Source: Candidatus Treponema equifaecale (lineage in GTDB: Bacteria; Spirochaetota; Spirochaetia; Treponematales; Treponemataceae). From it: DNA of 41,288 nt. Below are positions 23,896-32,157 of this stretch, piece after piece; position 1 is the stretch's first letter; each line of letters begins with the position of its first letter. The DNA is taken from positions 1 to 41,288 of the forward strand of contig JAGHUJ010000029.1 in NCBI GenBank assembly GCA_018064905.1. The letters run 5' to 3'. The notes beneath the pieces were generated by a model that saw only the letters and a program-made list of their open reading frames with translations, was not told where the DNA came from and did not search any database. A program made the translations under genes and the position numbers.

Positions 23896-25281
23896 ATGAT
23901 TATTTCTAGAAAAATCTTATTTAGTTTTTGCTCTTTGCTTTTGACAGGAGCTGTTTTTGTCGGTTGTAGTGAATCAGATGAAAAGAAATCTGCTACAGGT
24001 ATTGTCATTTCTGGTGATGAAACTGTTGTAGTTGGTGAACAGATTAGTTTAACCGCAACTGTAACACCAAACGATGCGGAAGACAGTGTTTCTTGGACTG
24101 TGTCAAATGCTAATGCTGAAATTGCAGGTGCAAACAAAACTGCAGTTCTTACTGGAAAGGCAGCTGGTTCTGTTATTGTTACTGCAACAGCTGGCAGTGC
24201 AAGTGCTACAAAAACAATTACCGTAAGTGCTGCTGGTGGTGCAGGGGCATCTGGAATTGATTACGAAAACCATAGTGCCGAAACAAACTATCTTTTGAAG
24301 ATTAGAAACAATACTTCAAAGAAACTGGTTGCATTCAAAGGTTCGCCTGCGGCTGATACACTCATTGGTGGGATTCCTGCAAGCACTTCAAATCATTGTC
24401 TTGCAAGAGCATCTTCATTGTTTCCAACTTCACAGGATTTCATTCTTTTTATTGTAACTGAAGAAGATTATTTAGCTAATAAGGATAGTTTGACAAGTCT
24501 TGCGAATATTCCTTTTGCTCGTCTTTATGCTTATTACAACACAAATTCTAACAACAATTTCGTTTATGAAATTTCTGGAAAAATGGGTGGAAATGCACAG
24601 ATTCTGTTGAACAACAACACTCCATACAATGTTGAACTTAGGAAAGACGGAATTTATGGAGAAACAATCGGTTATACAAGTGCAAGAACAATCAACACAA
24701 CATTCAAAGTAGAAAGCGGTGATTACTATATTTTCCCAGTATTCAGAAAATTTGATACAACTTTGAATGAAATCGTAACTGTTTATCCTAAGTATACAAC
24801 TGGAAATGCCACTGGAAACGCAATTGTTGAATATTTCAATGTTGATGATCAGAATCCTGCTCAGCTTGATGCGGCAAATTGGCAGCAGGGTGTAACATTT
24901 ACTTCAGGTTATGCTTATATCCGAATCAACAACCAGAGTTCTACTGGTATTAACTTCTATAACAGTGCAAATGGAGTTGCACTTACAACTTCAACTGGTG
25001 GACAGGCAATCAATTCTGGAAAGAGTCAGGTGTTTACTTTGGCAATGGACTTGAATTCTTCCAACAGTTCTACAGGCGATTATAAGTATGAATCAAGCAA
25101 GAGTTATGCACAGTTCCGTGTCGGCAATTCTTTGAAGAATGATTACTACATCACTGGAAGTTCTGATACTCCTTATACTTATGAGGCTGGAAAAATTTAT
25201 ACATACACAGTTACTGGATCAACAATTTATGATTTAGTTGTTAATACAACTCCAACTGTTTCTGATATTGGTGAATTCTAA
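23896..25281 (+). CDS. Lipoprotein with Big_2 immunoglobulin-like domain
   Basis: Predicted surface or periplasmic lipoprotein of 461 aa. The signal peptide (ISRKILFSFCSLLLTGAVFVG) ends in a lipobox before Cys24. Residues about 30-105 form a bacterial Ig-like Big_2 domain (VISGDETVVVGEQISLTATV, GKAAGSVIVTATAG). The rest consists of beta-rich repeats with the pattern AYIRINNQSSTGINFYN and LLKIRNNTSKKLVAFKG. A related module appears in the next lipoprotein. The ATG at 23896 (residue 17 of the track ORF) is chosen because GGGGG lies just upstream and the signal peptide starts there. No catalytic motif is seen. It is the first gene of the lipoprotein run. Confidence 0.82.
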   Translation: MIISRKILFSFCSLLLTGAVFVGCSESDEKKSATGIVISGDETVVVGEQISLTATVTPNDAEDSVSWTVSNANAEIAGANKTAVLTGKAAGSVIVTATAGSASATKTITVSAAGGAGASGIDYENHSAETNYLLKIRNNTSKKLVAFKGSPAADTLIGGIPASTSNHCLARASSLFPTSQDFILFIVTEEDYLANKDSLTSLANIPFARLYAYYNTNSNNNFVYEISGKMGGNAQILLNNNTPYNVELRKDGIYGETIGYTSARTINTTFKVESGDYYIFPVFRKFDTTLNEIVTVYPKYTTGNATGNAIVEYFNVDDQNPAQLDAANWQQGVTFTSGYAYIRINNQSSTGINFYNSANGVALTTSTGGQAINSGKSQVFTLAMDLNSSNSSTGDYKYESSKSYAQFRVGNSLKNDYYITGSSDTPYTYEAGKIYTYTVTGSTIYDLVVNTTPTVSDIGEF

Positions 25282-25339
25282 AAACTGATTAAGGGGCTGC
25301 CCCAGAAGTTTTGCCGGGGCTATTCTAAAAGTTCGTAGG

Positions 25340-25421
25340 TGTCACCTCGAACGTAGTGGAGAGGTCTGTAAATCATTGCAATACAAAGAATTATAGATTT
25401 CTCGACTTTGCTCGAAAAGAC
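25340..25421. repeat. Dispersed-type repeat (TGTCACCTCGA...TCGAAAAGACA)
   Basis: Starts with TGTCACCTCGAACGTAG and ends with CTCGACTTTGCTCGAAAAGA plus CA. The ends are imperfect inverted copies of a TCGA-rich motif common as an intergenic repeat in many bacteria. It encodes the spurious N-terminus of the track ORF at 25356. The 179-nt gap also has a GCCCC/GGGGC stem near 25300-25320. Confidence 0.55.
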
Positions 25422-25460
25422 AAATCTTTACTTGTTGGGCGGCTCCATTTTCCCTTCGTT

Positions 25461-27353
25461 ATGAAATTTAAGTTTCTTGCATTTTTAATAATTTCATTAC
25501 TTTTTTTCTCTTGTTCTGATTCTTCTGATGTAACTGTCGCCTCGTCTGATAATAAGTTAGAAGAAAAAGAAGAAGATAAAAAGAAAGACGAAGAAAATAA
25601 TGATGATTCCAAAACAGAGTCGTCAAAAGTTCAAGTCACATTTTCAAACATAAGCTCCTTTGATGTAAAGGTTTATGCCTATCAAAATCCAATTACAAAG
25701 TCCAGAGCTGATATTCTCGTTGAAGCGGGGAAATCAGGTCAATTAAATCTCGACAAAAGTGTAAGTTCTACAGGTGATTCATTTTATTTTGAATATCTTG
25801 TTCCTGTAGGAGACATTTCATTTCCGTATTTCAGTTATGAAAATTCAAAAATCCACAGAATCTGTGATGAAAGCGAAAATAAAATCATAATCGACGAACT
25901 AAAATCTTGTCCTACAAAGTCTGCTTACATTCTGCTGGAAAACAAAAGCAACACAGATTTTTATTTGCTAAACGGAAGTTCAATTCTTTCTCCAGAAGGT
26001 GCTGTTTCTCCAGTAATTCCATCTGAAAAAAGTGGTGTTTACATTTTGGGAGAAAACAGCGGGGCAGTGTATTACAAGGCAAATCTTCTGAAAGTTCAGC
26101 AAGGAACAGAAACAATCCCTTTGCCCGAAGTTGATTTTGAACTAGGAAACATCTACACATTTTCAGTTAGTAATTCTCTGATTTCATTAAAATCCGTAAC
26201 CCCATTTGATTTGGACACATCAAAAAAAATATGGTTCAAAAATCTTAATGTTTTTGCATCGAATGTCCCTCTAAAACCTGTTGCAAAGGAATCTTCTGAT
26301 TTGAAAAAGGGAACAATTGTTCTCGGAACGCTCAATACGAATCAAAAAGCCATTGGAATTGCAAGAATCGACACTTATGGAAATTACGCACCAGACATTC
26401 CAAATGCTATTTTTGACTCAAATTCAAACCTTGTGAAAAGCGGTGTTCTTGATTTTGCAGAGGCTCAGGACGGCTCAATAATTCTTCTTGTACAAAATGA
26501 ATATTCTGACGGCAATTACAGACAGATTCTGGTGAGATATGATTTTGAAAACAAAAATTTGCTTTGGATTCATCCGTTTGAAGAAACTTTGGCATTTTCA
26601 ACTGAAAGCCGAAATAAACTTCTTCTTGTGGATGAGGAAGTTCTTTTCTGTGGAAGTCAGATATCCGAAACAGGAATGCATCCGTTTTTTGGAAAATTCA
26701 ATCAAACCGAAAAATCATTGAGTTTCTGGAAATCTTCCAATGCTTCTGATTTTTTTACATCAGGAGCAGAAAGCATGTTCACTTCGATTTATTTTGACGG
26801 AACTGATTTTTATGTTTGTGGATTTGAGAACTGTGACTATCAATATTCCAGTCGCGTTCATTCTGGCATTGTATATAAATTTGATTCTTCACTTTCAGCT
26901 CAAAAAATATATAGCAAAGACAATGTAATCTTCTATTCGATTGACGGAACTGGAAAAAACTGGTTTGCATGCGGCGAAATCGCCGATTCTGGAACAATTC
27001 TTAAAGGCATCGTTGCTTCAAATCTTTATTCAGAACCGATTATCTACACCGTAAAAAATCCTTATTGCTGGTTCAAGCAGCTTTTTGTTCATAATTCAAA
27101 AATTGTCCTGTGCGGAAAATCCAGCAAAGATTTTTACGGAGAAAATTCTGCTTCTCTTTTTACAGTCTCATTTAATTTTAACGGCAAGCAGTTATGGTTC
27201 AATGAAGATTTTTCATCATCAACAGAAAATTTCACAACATACACAGATATTCTTGGAATAACACCGAACTCAATCGGAACATATACATTGGAAGTTTTCG
27301 ACTCAACAAAAAGTCGAATAGGCATAAAAGCAGCAGATTTGTTAGGGAGATAG
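25461..27353 (+). CDS. Large lipoprotein, probable beta-propeller, unknown function
   Basis: Predicted lipoprotein of 630 aa. The signal peptide MKFKFLAFLIISLLFFSC ends at the lipobox Cys18. A Lys/Glu/Asp-rich linker (EEKEEDKKKDEENNDD) follows. The N-terminal third has a module resembling one in the preceding lipoprotein (AYILLENKSNTDFYLLNGSS, then IPSEKSGVYIL). The remainder has repeating blade-like strands (GTIVLGTLNTNQKAIGIARI, VLFCGSQISETGMHPFFGKF, FYVCGFENCDYQ, IVLCGKSSKDFYG), consistent with a beta-propeller. The track start at 25356 lies in a dispersed repeat and would bury the signal peptide, so ATG 25461 is used. The next gene begins 5 nt after its stop. Confidence 0.75.
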   Translation: MKFKFLAFLIISLLFFSCSDSSDVTVASSDNKLEEKEEDKKKDEENNDDSKTESSKVQVTFSNISSFDVKVYAYQNPITKSRADILVEAGKSGQLNLDKSVSSTGDSFYFEYLVPVGDISFPYFSYENSKIHRICDESENKIIIDELKSCPTKSAYILLENKSNTDFYLLNGSSILSPEGAVSPVIPSEKSGVYILGENSGAVYYKANLLKVQQGTETIPLPEVDFELGNIYTFSVSNSLISLKSVTPFDLDTSKKIWFKNLNVFASNVPLKPVAKESSDLKKGTIVLGTLNTNQKAIGIARIDTYGNYAPDIPNAIFDSNSNLVKSGVLDFAEAQDGSIILLVQNEYSDGNYRQILVRYDFENKNLLWIHPFEETLAFSTESRNKLLLVDEEVLFCGSQISETGMHPFFGKFNQTEKSLSFWKSSNASDFFTSGAESMFTSIYFDGTDFYVCGFENCDYQYSSRVHSGIVYKFDSSLSAQKIYSKDNVIFYSIDGTGKNWFACGEIADSGTILKGIVASNLYSEPIIYTVKNPYCWFKQLFVHNSKIVLCGKSSKDFYGENSASLFTVSFNFNGKQLWFNEDFSSSTENFTTYTDILGITPNSIGTYTLEVFDSTKSRIGIKAADLLGR

Positions 27354-27358
27354 AAGGG

Positions 27359-28531
27359 ATGAAAGTTTTTAGAATGATGTTATTGGGATTAGTTTGTAGT
27401 GCCGCATTTGCTCAACCTGTTTACAAAGAATTTGATGTAAATGGGAAAAAAATCAGCAAGTGGGTAACGCAAGATTCTTATGAAGAATACGATGAGAAAG
27501 GAAATCTTATTCATGGTAAATATAGCGATGATTCTGAAAGTTTTTGTGAATATGATGAAAAAGGAAAGTTAATCCTCAAAAAATGGATTAATGGTGAAGA
27601 ACTATTGTGTGAATATGATGAAAAAGGACATGTAATTCATGAGAAATTTAACACAGGTAGCGAAACCTGGTATGAATATGATAATAAAGGAAATGAAATT
27701 CATAAAAAAGTGAGTGATGGAACTGAAATTTGGACTGAGTATGACGAAAAAGGGAACCCTATTCATGGAATCGAGAGTGATGGATATGAATGGTGGAGCA
27801 AATTTGATAAAAATGGCAGATGCATCTATGAGAAATTTAATACAGGTGGTGAAACATGGAATGAGTATGATAAAAAAGGAAATCTTGTTTTATTGAAATG
27901 GTCTAATGGTTATGAATCTCATTACGAGTATGACAAAAAAGGTAGAGAAATTTATCACAAAGATTCTGATGGAAATGAAGTTTGGACTGGTTATGACAAA
28001 GTTGGTAATAAAACTTATGTAAATTATGGAAATGAATTTGAAGATTTCTTTGAAAATGAATATTGGTCGAATGGAAAATTAAAAAAGGTAACGACATATA
28101 CTGTTAAAAATTCAAATCCTCCAAAAGATAGAATTGTTCAAGTTAATGAATTGAATCTATCTGTTCCAACTTCGTGGACAATACAACGATACCCGAGTTA
28201 TGTACAATTGATGAGTCCAAAAGAAAATGATGCGGATAATTATCTTGATAATGTAATGATGCAGTATTGGCAAAAAAAGACAGGAACTTCTTTTGAGGAA
28301 AATATTAATGCATTGTTTTCTCTTTCAGATGCTCAAATTGAGTTAAAAAATTTTAGAACGGAAAATGAGTTCTACAAATATGATTTTGAGGTGAATGGTC
28401 AAAAATGTTCTCAGATAACCAAATTCATAGAAAAAAATGGATATTTCTATGCAGTTTGTGGAACTTCAACAGTTGAAGAATACAAAAACTGGGAAGACTT
28501 ATTTATAAACATTTTGAAATCTGCAAAATAG
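27359..28531 (+). CDS. Secreted YDEKG-repeat protein
   Basis: Exported protein of 390 aa with a type I signal peptide (MKVFRMMLLGLVCSAAFA, then Gln-Pro). Residues about 37-225 hold nine consecutive units of about 21 residues with consensus EYDEKGNxIHxKxSDGxExW, related in style to YD/RHS-type or YwqK/MORN-like repeats. Repeats of this kind usually form elongated beta structures. The C-terminal 150 residues make a separate domain (LNLSVPTSWTIQRYPSYVQL, ending EYKNWEDLFINILKSAK) that resembles small PsbP/DcrB-like folds; this is a weak impression. It starts 5 nt after the preceding stop, so the two are probably co-transcribed. Sequence is more AT-rich than the housekeeping genes. Confidence 0.75.
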   Translation: MKVFRMMLLGLVCSAAFAQPVYKEFDVNGKKISKWVTQDSYEEYDEKGNLIHGKYSDDSESFCEYDEKGKLILKKWINGEELLCEYDEKGHVIHEKFNTGSETWYEYDNKGNEIHKKVSDGTEIWTEYDEKGNPIHGIESDGYEWWSKFDKNGRCIYEKFNTGGETWNEYDKKGNLVLLKWSNGYESHYEYDKKGREIYHKDSDGNEVWTGYDKVGNKTYVNYGNEFEDFFENEYWSNGKLKKVTTYTVKNSNPPKDRIVQVNELNLSVPTSWTIQRYPSYVQLMSPKENDADNYLDNVMMQYWQKKTGTSFEENINALFSLSDAQIELKNFRTENEFYKYDFEVNGQKCSQITKFIEKNGYFYAVCGTSTVEEYKNWEDLFINILKSAK

Positions 28532-28574
28532 CATATTCTGTTTGTCTTAGATGAAACAAAGTGGAGTCAGAATT

Positions 28575-31292
28575 ATGAAAAAGAATATTTTTATATTTAT
28601 TGCATTGCTCATTGTTACAGCCTGTTCAAATAATTTCAGTGAAAATAAAACAAATGCAGAAATTTCAGGAAAAGCCTATATAACAATAGATTTTTCTTCT
28701 GCAAGAACCGTTTTACCAGAATTTGAACTTACAAAGCTTTCAAACATTGTGCTGAAAGGCTCTCGTAACGGTGCAAGTCAGGAAATTTTAGCAAGTTTTG
28801 ATACTGTTTCTTCTATAAATAATGTCGGAATTGATGTTGGAAACTGGGATTTTACTTTAATCGCGAAACAAGGGAACACAAGTTTTTCTGGAACACAGAC
28901 AAAAAAGATTGAAGTTGGTGAAAATTCGTTGAGTTTTACTTTGAGTGTTGTTGATTTTGGTGATGTGGTTGATGTTGGAAGTGTGAAAGTGTCGTTGGAA
29001 TTTCCTGCTGATGCTGGTGTTGTCTGTGTTAAGGCTGGATTGTTTGATGTTTCTGGAAAAAATCAGGTCAGTGGTTTTGCTTTAGAATCTGTTGCGATTG
29101 GTGGTGCTAAAGTTGTCTATGAAAAAGAAAATGTTCCAGTCGGCCAGTATCTTTTAAAATTTGATTTTTATGGAGACGCAGACTGCAAGGCATATATAAA
29201 CACTTATAAAGAAATCGTGAAAGTTGCCAGCGAATGTATAAGTACAGCAGAACGAAGTGTTGATAACTTGAATGAAGTCTATCAAATTTCGGTGAAACTG
29301 AATGGTGGTGAACTGGTTGACGGAGTAACTATTCCTGCAGCGTACACAAAAAATTCTGAAAAAATTTTTTTGCCGGATGTATTTTGCGTAAAAAAGAAGA
29401 ATTATTATTTTGATGGATTTTACAAGACTTTTGATTTTGCTGGAGATAAAATTACACAAATAATATCCACAACAGAAAGCCTGACATTATATGCAAAATG
29501 GGTGCGTGGATATTACATTTCTGCAAATGAGATTAATTCTCTCAATTTAAAATCTGAAAAAGAAGAAATTACCGTTAAAGTGTATGGCGAACTTACTAAA
29601 TCTCAATTCACATCCCTTGCAGAGAAAATAAAGAGTTTATCTATACTTGTAAATCTTGATTTGGAAAATACAACAGGATTAACAGAAATACCTGCTTTTG
29701 ATTTTGCATTCCATTCTAGTAGTTCTTGCACTTCGTTAAAAACTATCAAACTCCCTGAAGGAGTTAAGAATATTGGTTGGGGGGCATTCTATAACTGTAC
29801 TTCACTGAAAACGATAGAAATACCAAAGGAAGTCACGACTATAGGCGAGGATACCTTCTATGGTTGCACTTCACTGACAACAGTAGAAATACCAGAAGGA
29901 GTAACGAGTATAGGCGGTTCTGCATTCAGTGGTTGCAGTTCATTGACAGCGGTAAAAATACCAGAAGGTGTCACAAGTATAGGCAGTTGTGCATTTTATG
30001 GATGCAGTTCACTGACAGCGGTAAAAATACCAGAAGGAGTCACAAGCATAGACGATCGTGTGTTTTATTACTGCAGTTCACTGACAGCGGTAGAAATACC
30101 AGAAGGAGTCACAAGCATAGGTAATTATGCATTTTATTACTGTAGTTCACTGACAGCGGTAAAAATACCAGAAGGTGTCACAAGCATAGGTGATTCTGTA
30201 TTCCGTGACTGCAGTTCACTGACAGCAGTAAAAATACCAGAAGGAGTCACAAGCATAGGTGATTCTGTATTCCGTGACTGCAGTTCCCTGACAACAGTTA
30301 AAATTCCATCAACTGTAACTACAATTGATTCAGCAGCATTTTATCAGTGTGACAGCATAAAGAATGTTTATTACGAAGGAACAGCATCACAATGGTGTAA
30401 TATAGATTTTGATGATGGTATGAATTTTTTATCTGGCATTAATTTTTATTGTGAAGATGAATTGTTGGAAAATGTCGTTTTGGATTCAACAGTTACGAAA
30501 ATCCCACGATACGCATTTTACAAAAATGAAAATATTAAAACTGTAGAGATATCAGAAGGTGTGTTAAGTATAAGTGATCACGCATTTGCTGGATGTAGAG
30601 CATTGACAATCATAAAAATACCTACGAGTGTCACAAGCATAGGTGATTCTGTATTCCGTGACTGTAGTTCACTGACAGCAGTAAAAATACCAGAAGGAGT
30701 TACGAGTATAGGTGAAAACGCTTTTGAGAATTGCACTTCACTGACAACAGTTGAAATAACAGAAGGTGTAACTACCATAGGTAAAGAAGCATTTTACTAT
30801 TGCACTTCGTTAAATGAGATTCATATATCTCAGTCTGTAAAAAAAATAGGAATTTCTGCATTCTACGGCTATGGTGTGAAGAATAGAAAAGTCTTTTATT
30901 CAGGTACTGCTTCTGATTGGTGTAAGATAGATTTCTCTGGTGGATCAGGGAATCCATTGTGCTATGGTGGTACAGATGGATTGTTTATAAATGGAGAGCC
31001 TGTTCGGTCTGTTGTTTTGAATTCAACAGTTACAACGATTCCAAGTTTTGCTTTCCAAAATTGTTCACAGTTAGAAACAGTTGTGATTTCTGAAAGTGTT
31101 TCACAGATTGGTTATTACGCATTCAATAATTGTCAGTCTCTGATATCGGCTATATTTCCTGATAATTCAATATGGCTTATTACCGATAAATCTGATTTTA
31201 CAAATGGAGCTAGGATTGATGTTTCAATTCCTGCACAGAATGCAAAATGTCTTACAGGAACGGATATCTATAGATATTTATATCGACAATGA
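28575..31292 (+). CDS. BspA-type leucine-rich repeat lipoprotein
   Basis: Predicted surface lipoprotein of 905 aa. The signal peptide (KKNIFIFIALLIVTAC) has its lipobox Cys near residue 17. An N-terminal beta-domain starts around AYITIDFSSARTVLPEFELT and recurs in the lipoprotein at 32158. One InlB-type B repeat follows (FDGFYKTFDFAGDKI ... LTLYAKW). The rest is LRR_5/BspA repeats of 23 residues (GVTSIGDSVFRDCSSLTAVK), broken by two GTASxWCxIDF inserts. BspA-like proteins in oral Treponema and Tannerella mediate adhesion. ATG 28575 (track residue 9) has GGAG 8 nt upstream. Seven DNA units of 69 nt are near-identical, suggesting recent repeat expansion. Confidence 0.9.
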   Translation: MKKNIFIFIALLIVTACSNNFSENKTNAEISGKAYITIDFSSARTVLPEFELTKLSNIVLKGSRNGASQEILASFDTVSSINNVGIDVGNWDFTLIAKQGNTSFSGTQTKKIEVGENSLSFTLSVVDFGDVVDVGSVKVSLEFPADAGVVCVKAGLFDVSGKNQVSGFALESVAIGGAKVVYEKENVPVGQYLLKFDFYGDADCKAYINTYKEIVKVASECISTAERSVDNLNEVYQISVKLNGGELVDGVTIPAAYTKNSEKIFLPDVFCVKKKNYYFDGFYKTFDFAGDKITQIISTTESLTLYAKWVRGYYISANEINSLNLKSEKEEITVKVYGELTKSQFTSLAEKIKSLSILVNLDLENTTGLTEIPAFDFAFHSSSSCTSLKTIKLPEGVKNIGWGAFYNCTSLKTIEIPKEVTTIGEDTFYGCTSLTTVEIPEGVTSIGGSAFSGCSSLTAVKIPEGVTSIGSCAFYGCSSLTAVKIPEGVTSIDDRVFYYCSSLTAVEIPEGVTSIGNYAFYYCSSLTAVKIPEGVTSIGDSVFRDCSSLTAVKIPEGVTSIGDSVFRDCSSLTTVKIPSTVTTIDSAAFYQCDSIKNVYYEGTASQWCNIDFDDGMNFLSGINFYCEDELLENVVLDSTVTKIPRYAFYKNENIKTVEISEGVLSISDHAFAGCRALTIIKIPTSVTSIGDSVFRDCSSLTAVKIPEGVTSIGENAFENCTSLTTVEITEGVTTIGKEAFYYCTSLNEIHISQSVKKIGISAFYGYGVKNRKVFYSGTASDWCKIDFSGGSGNPLCYGGTDGLFINGEPVRSVVLNSTVTTIPSFAFQNCSQLETVVISESVSQIGYYAFNNCQSLISAIFPDNSIWLITDKSDFTNGARIDVSIPAQNAKCLTGTDIYRYLYRQ
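29822..30310 (+). repeat. Tandem 69-nt repeats encoding BspA leucine-rich units
   Basis: Equivalent ACCAGAAGG positions fall at 29891, 29960, 30029, 30098, 30167 and 30236, exactly 69 nt apart. The stretch 30178-30247 recurs at 30631-30700 with a single mismatch. Confidence 0.85.
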
Positions 31293-31345
31293 GAGAAATT
31301 ACATTAATAACGGTTATTGGTTAAATTTAAAAACCTGGAGAAAAA

Positions 31346-32146
31346 ATGAGTACATTCGAAATTATTTCATACAATGCTAATAAGTTATATTTAGAAAATG
31401 AAGAAGACAAAAATCGTGCTGACTTATTTTATGATATTATGAAACAAGAAAATAAGCCGCATATCATATTAGGGCAGGAAGTAAATGCTCAAAATGAGGA
31501 TGATATTAAGAAGAGTGCAAACAAAATTGGTGAATACTGGAATGGCTTTGCAACATTAAAGTATTGCAAAGAAAACTCCCAAAATAATGTGATATTTTAT
31601 GATTCGAATATATTTGAGGGGGAAGAATTACAAAATGAAAGTTATAACAAACAATTTCAAAATAAGAATTCTAATTTTCTCGCTGTAAAATTTAAAGAAA
31701 AAAAAACGGGTCAAGAATTTATTTGTTGTTGTGTTCACATTTCACTAAATAAACATGACGATATAGACTCGTTTTCAAATTATATACAACAACTTAGAGA
31801 TGATTATCAGTGCACAAAAATTTTAATTGGTGGCGATTTTAATGTAACTAAAGAGAAGCTTTCTAAATATTTTTCTACACCTTCTTTTACAATAGATGGA
31901 GACTGTGAAGAGTTACAAACGCTATGTTCCTCTGATAATTGTTATGATCATTTTATTACAAGAGACATAAATGCTGTAAGTAAGTCTTTGGATTATGCTG
32001 TTAAATTTGATACAAGTAACACGTTTATTACAATCTATAGATCTACGACAAAATCTAGTGAAAAATTTTATTGGACTAAAGGCGAAGAACAATCCTATGC
32101 TGCTATTTCCGACCATGCTCCAATAAAAATGAAATTTACCCTGTAG
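31346..32146 (+). CDS. Endonuclease/exonuclease/phosphatase-family protein
   Basis: Metal-dependent phosphoesterase fold shared by DNase I, exonuclease III, sphingomyelinases and inositol phosphatases. Motifs in order are ISYNAN (N-terminal Asn), ILGQEVNAQ (catalytic Glu), CVHISLN, IGGDFNVTKEKL (Asp-x-Asn), LDYAV and ISDHAPIKMKF (Asp-His). At 266 aa it is a minimal single domain. There is no signal peptide, although all its neighbours are exported. The substrate cannot be told from sequence. GGAG lies before the ATG, and the next gene begins 11 nt after its stop. Confidence 0.85.
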   Translation: MSTFEIISYNANKLYLENEEDKNRADLFYDIMKQENKPHIILGQEVNAQNEDDIKKSANKIGEYWNGFATLKYCKENSQNNVIFYDSNIFEGEELQNESYNKQFQNKNSNFLAVKFKEKKTGQEFICCCVHISLNKHDDIDSFSNYIQQLRDDYQCTKILIGGDFNVTKEKLSKYFSTPSFTIDGDCEELQTLCSSDNCYDHFITRDINAVSKSLDYAVKFDTSNTFITIYRSTTKSSEKFYWTKGEEQSYAAISDHAPIKMKFTL

Positions 32147-32157
32147 AAGTGTGCATT

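Noticed and set aside
25295-25320. Insertion-sequence terminal repeat (GGGGCTGCCCC...)
   Set aside because: Resembles some IS ends and terminator-like stems, but no transposase, second end or target duplication is present.
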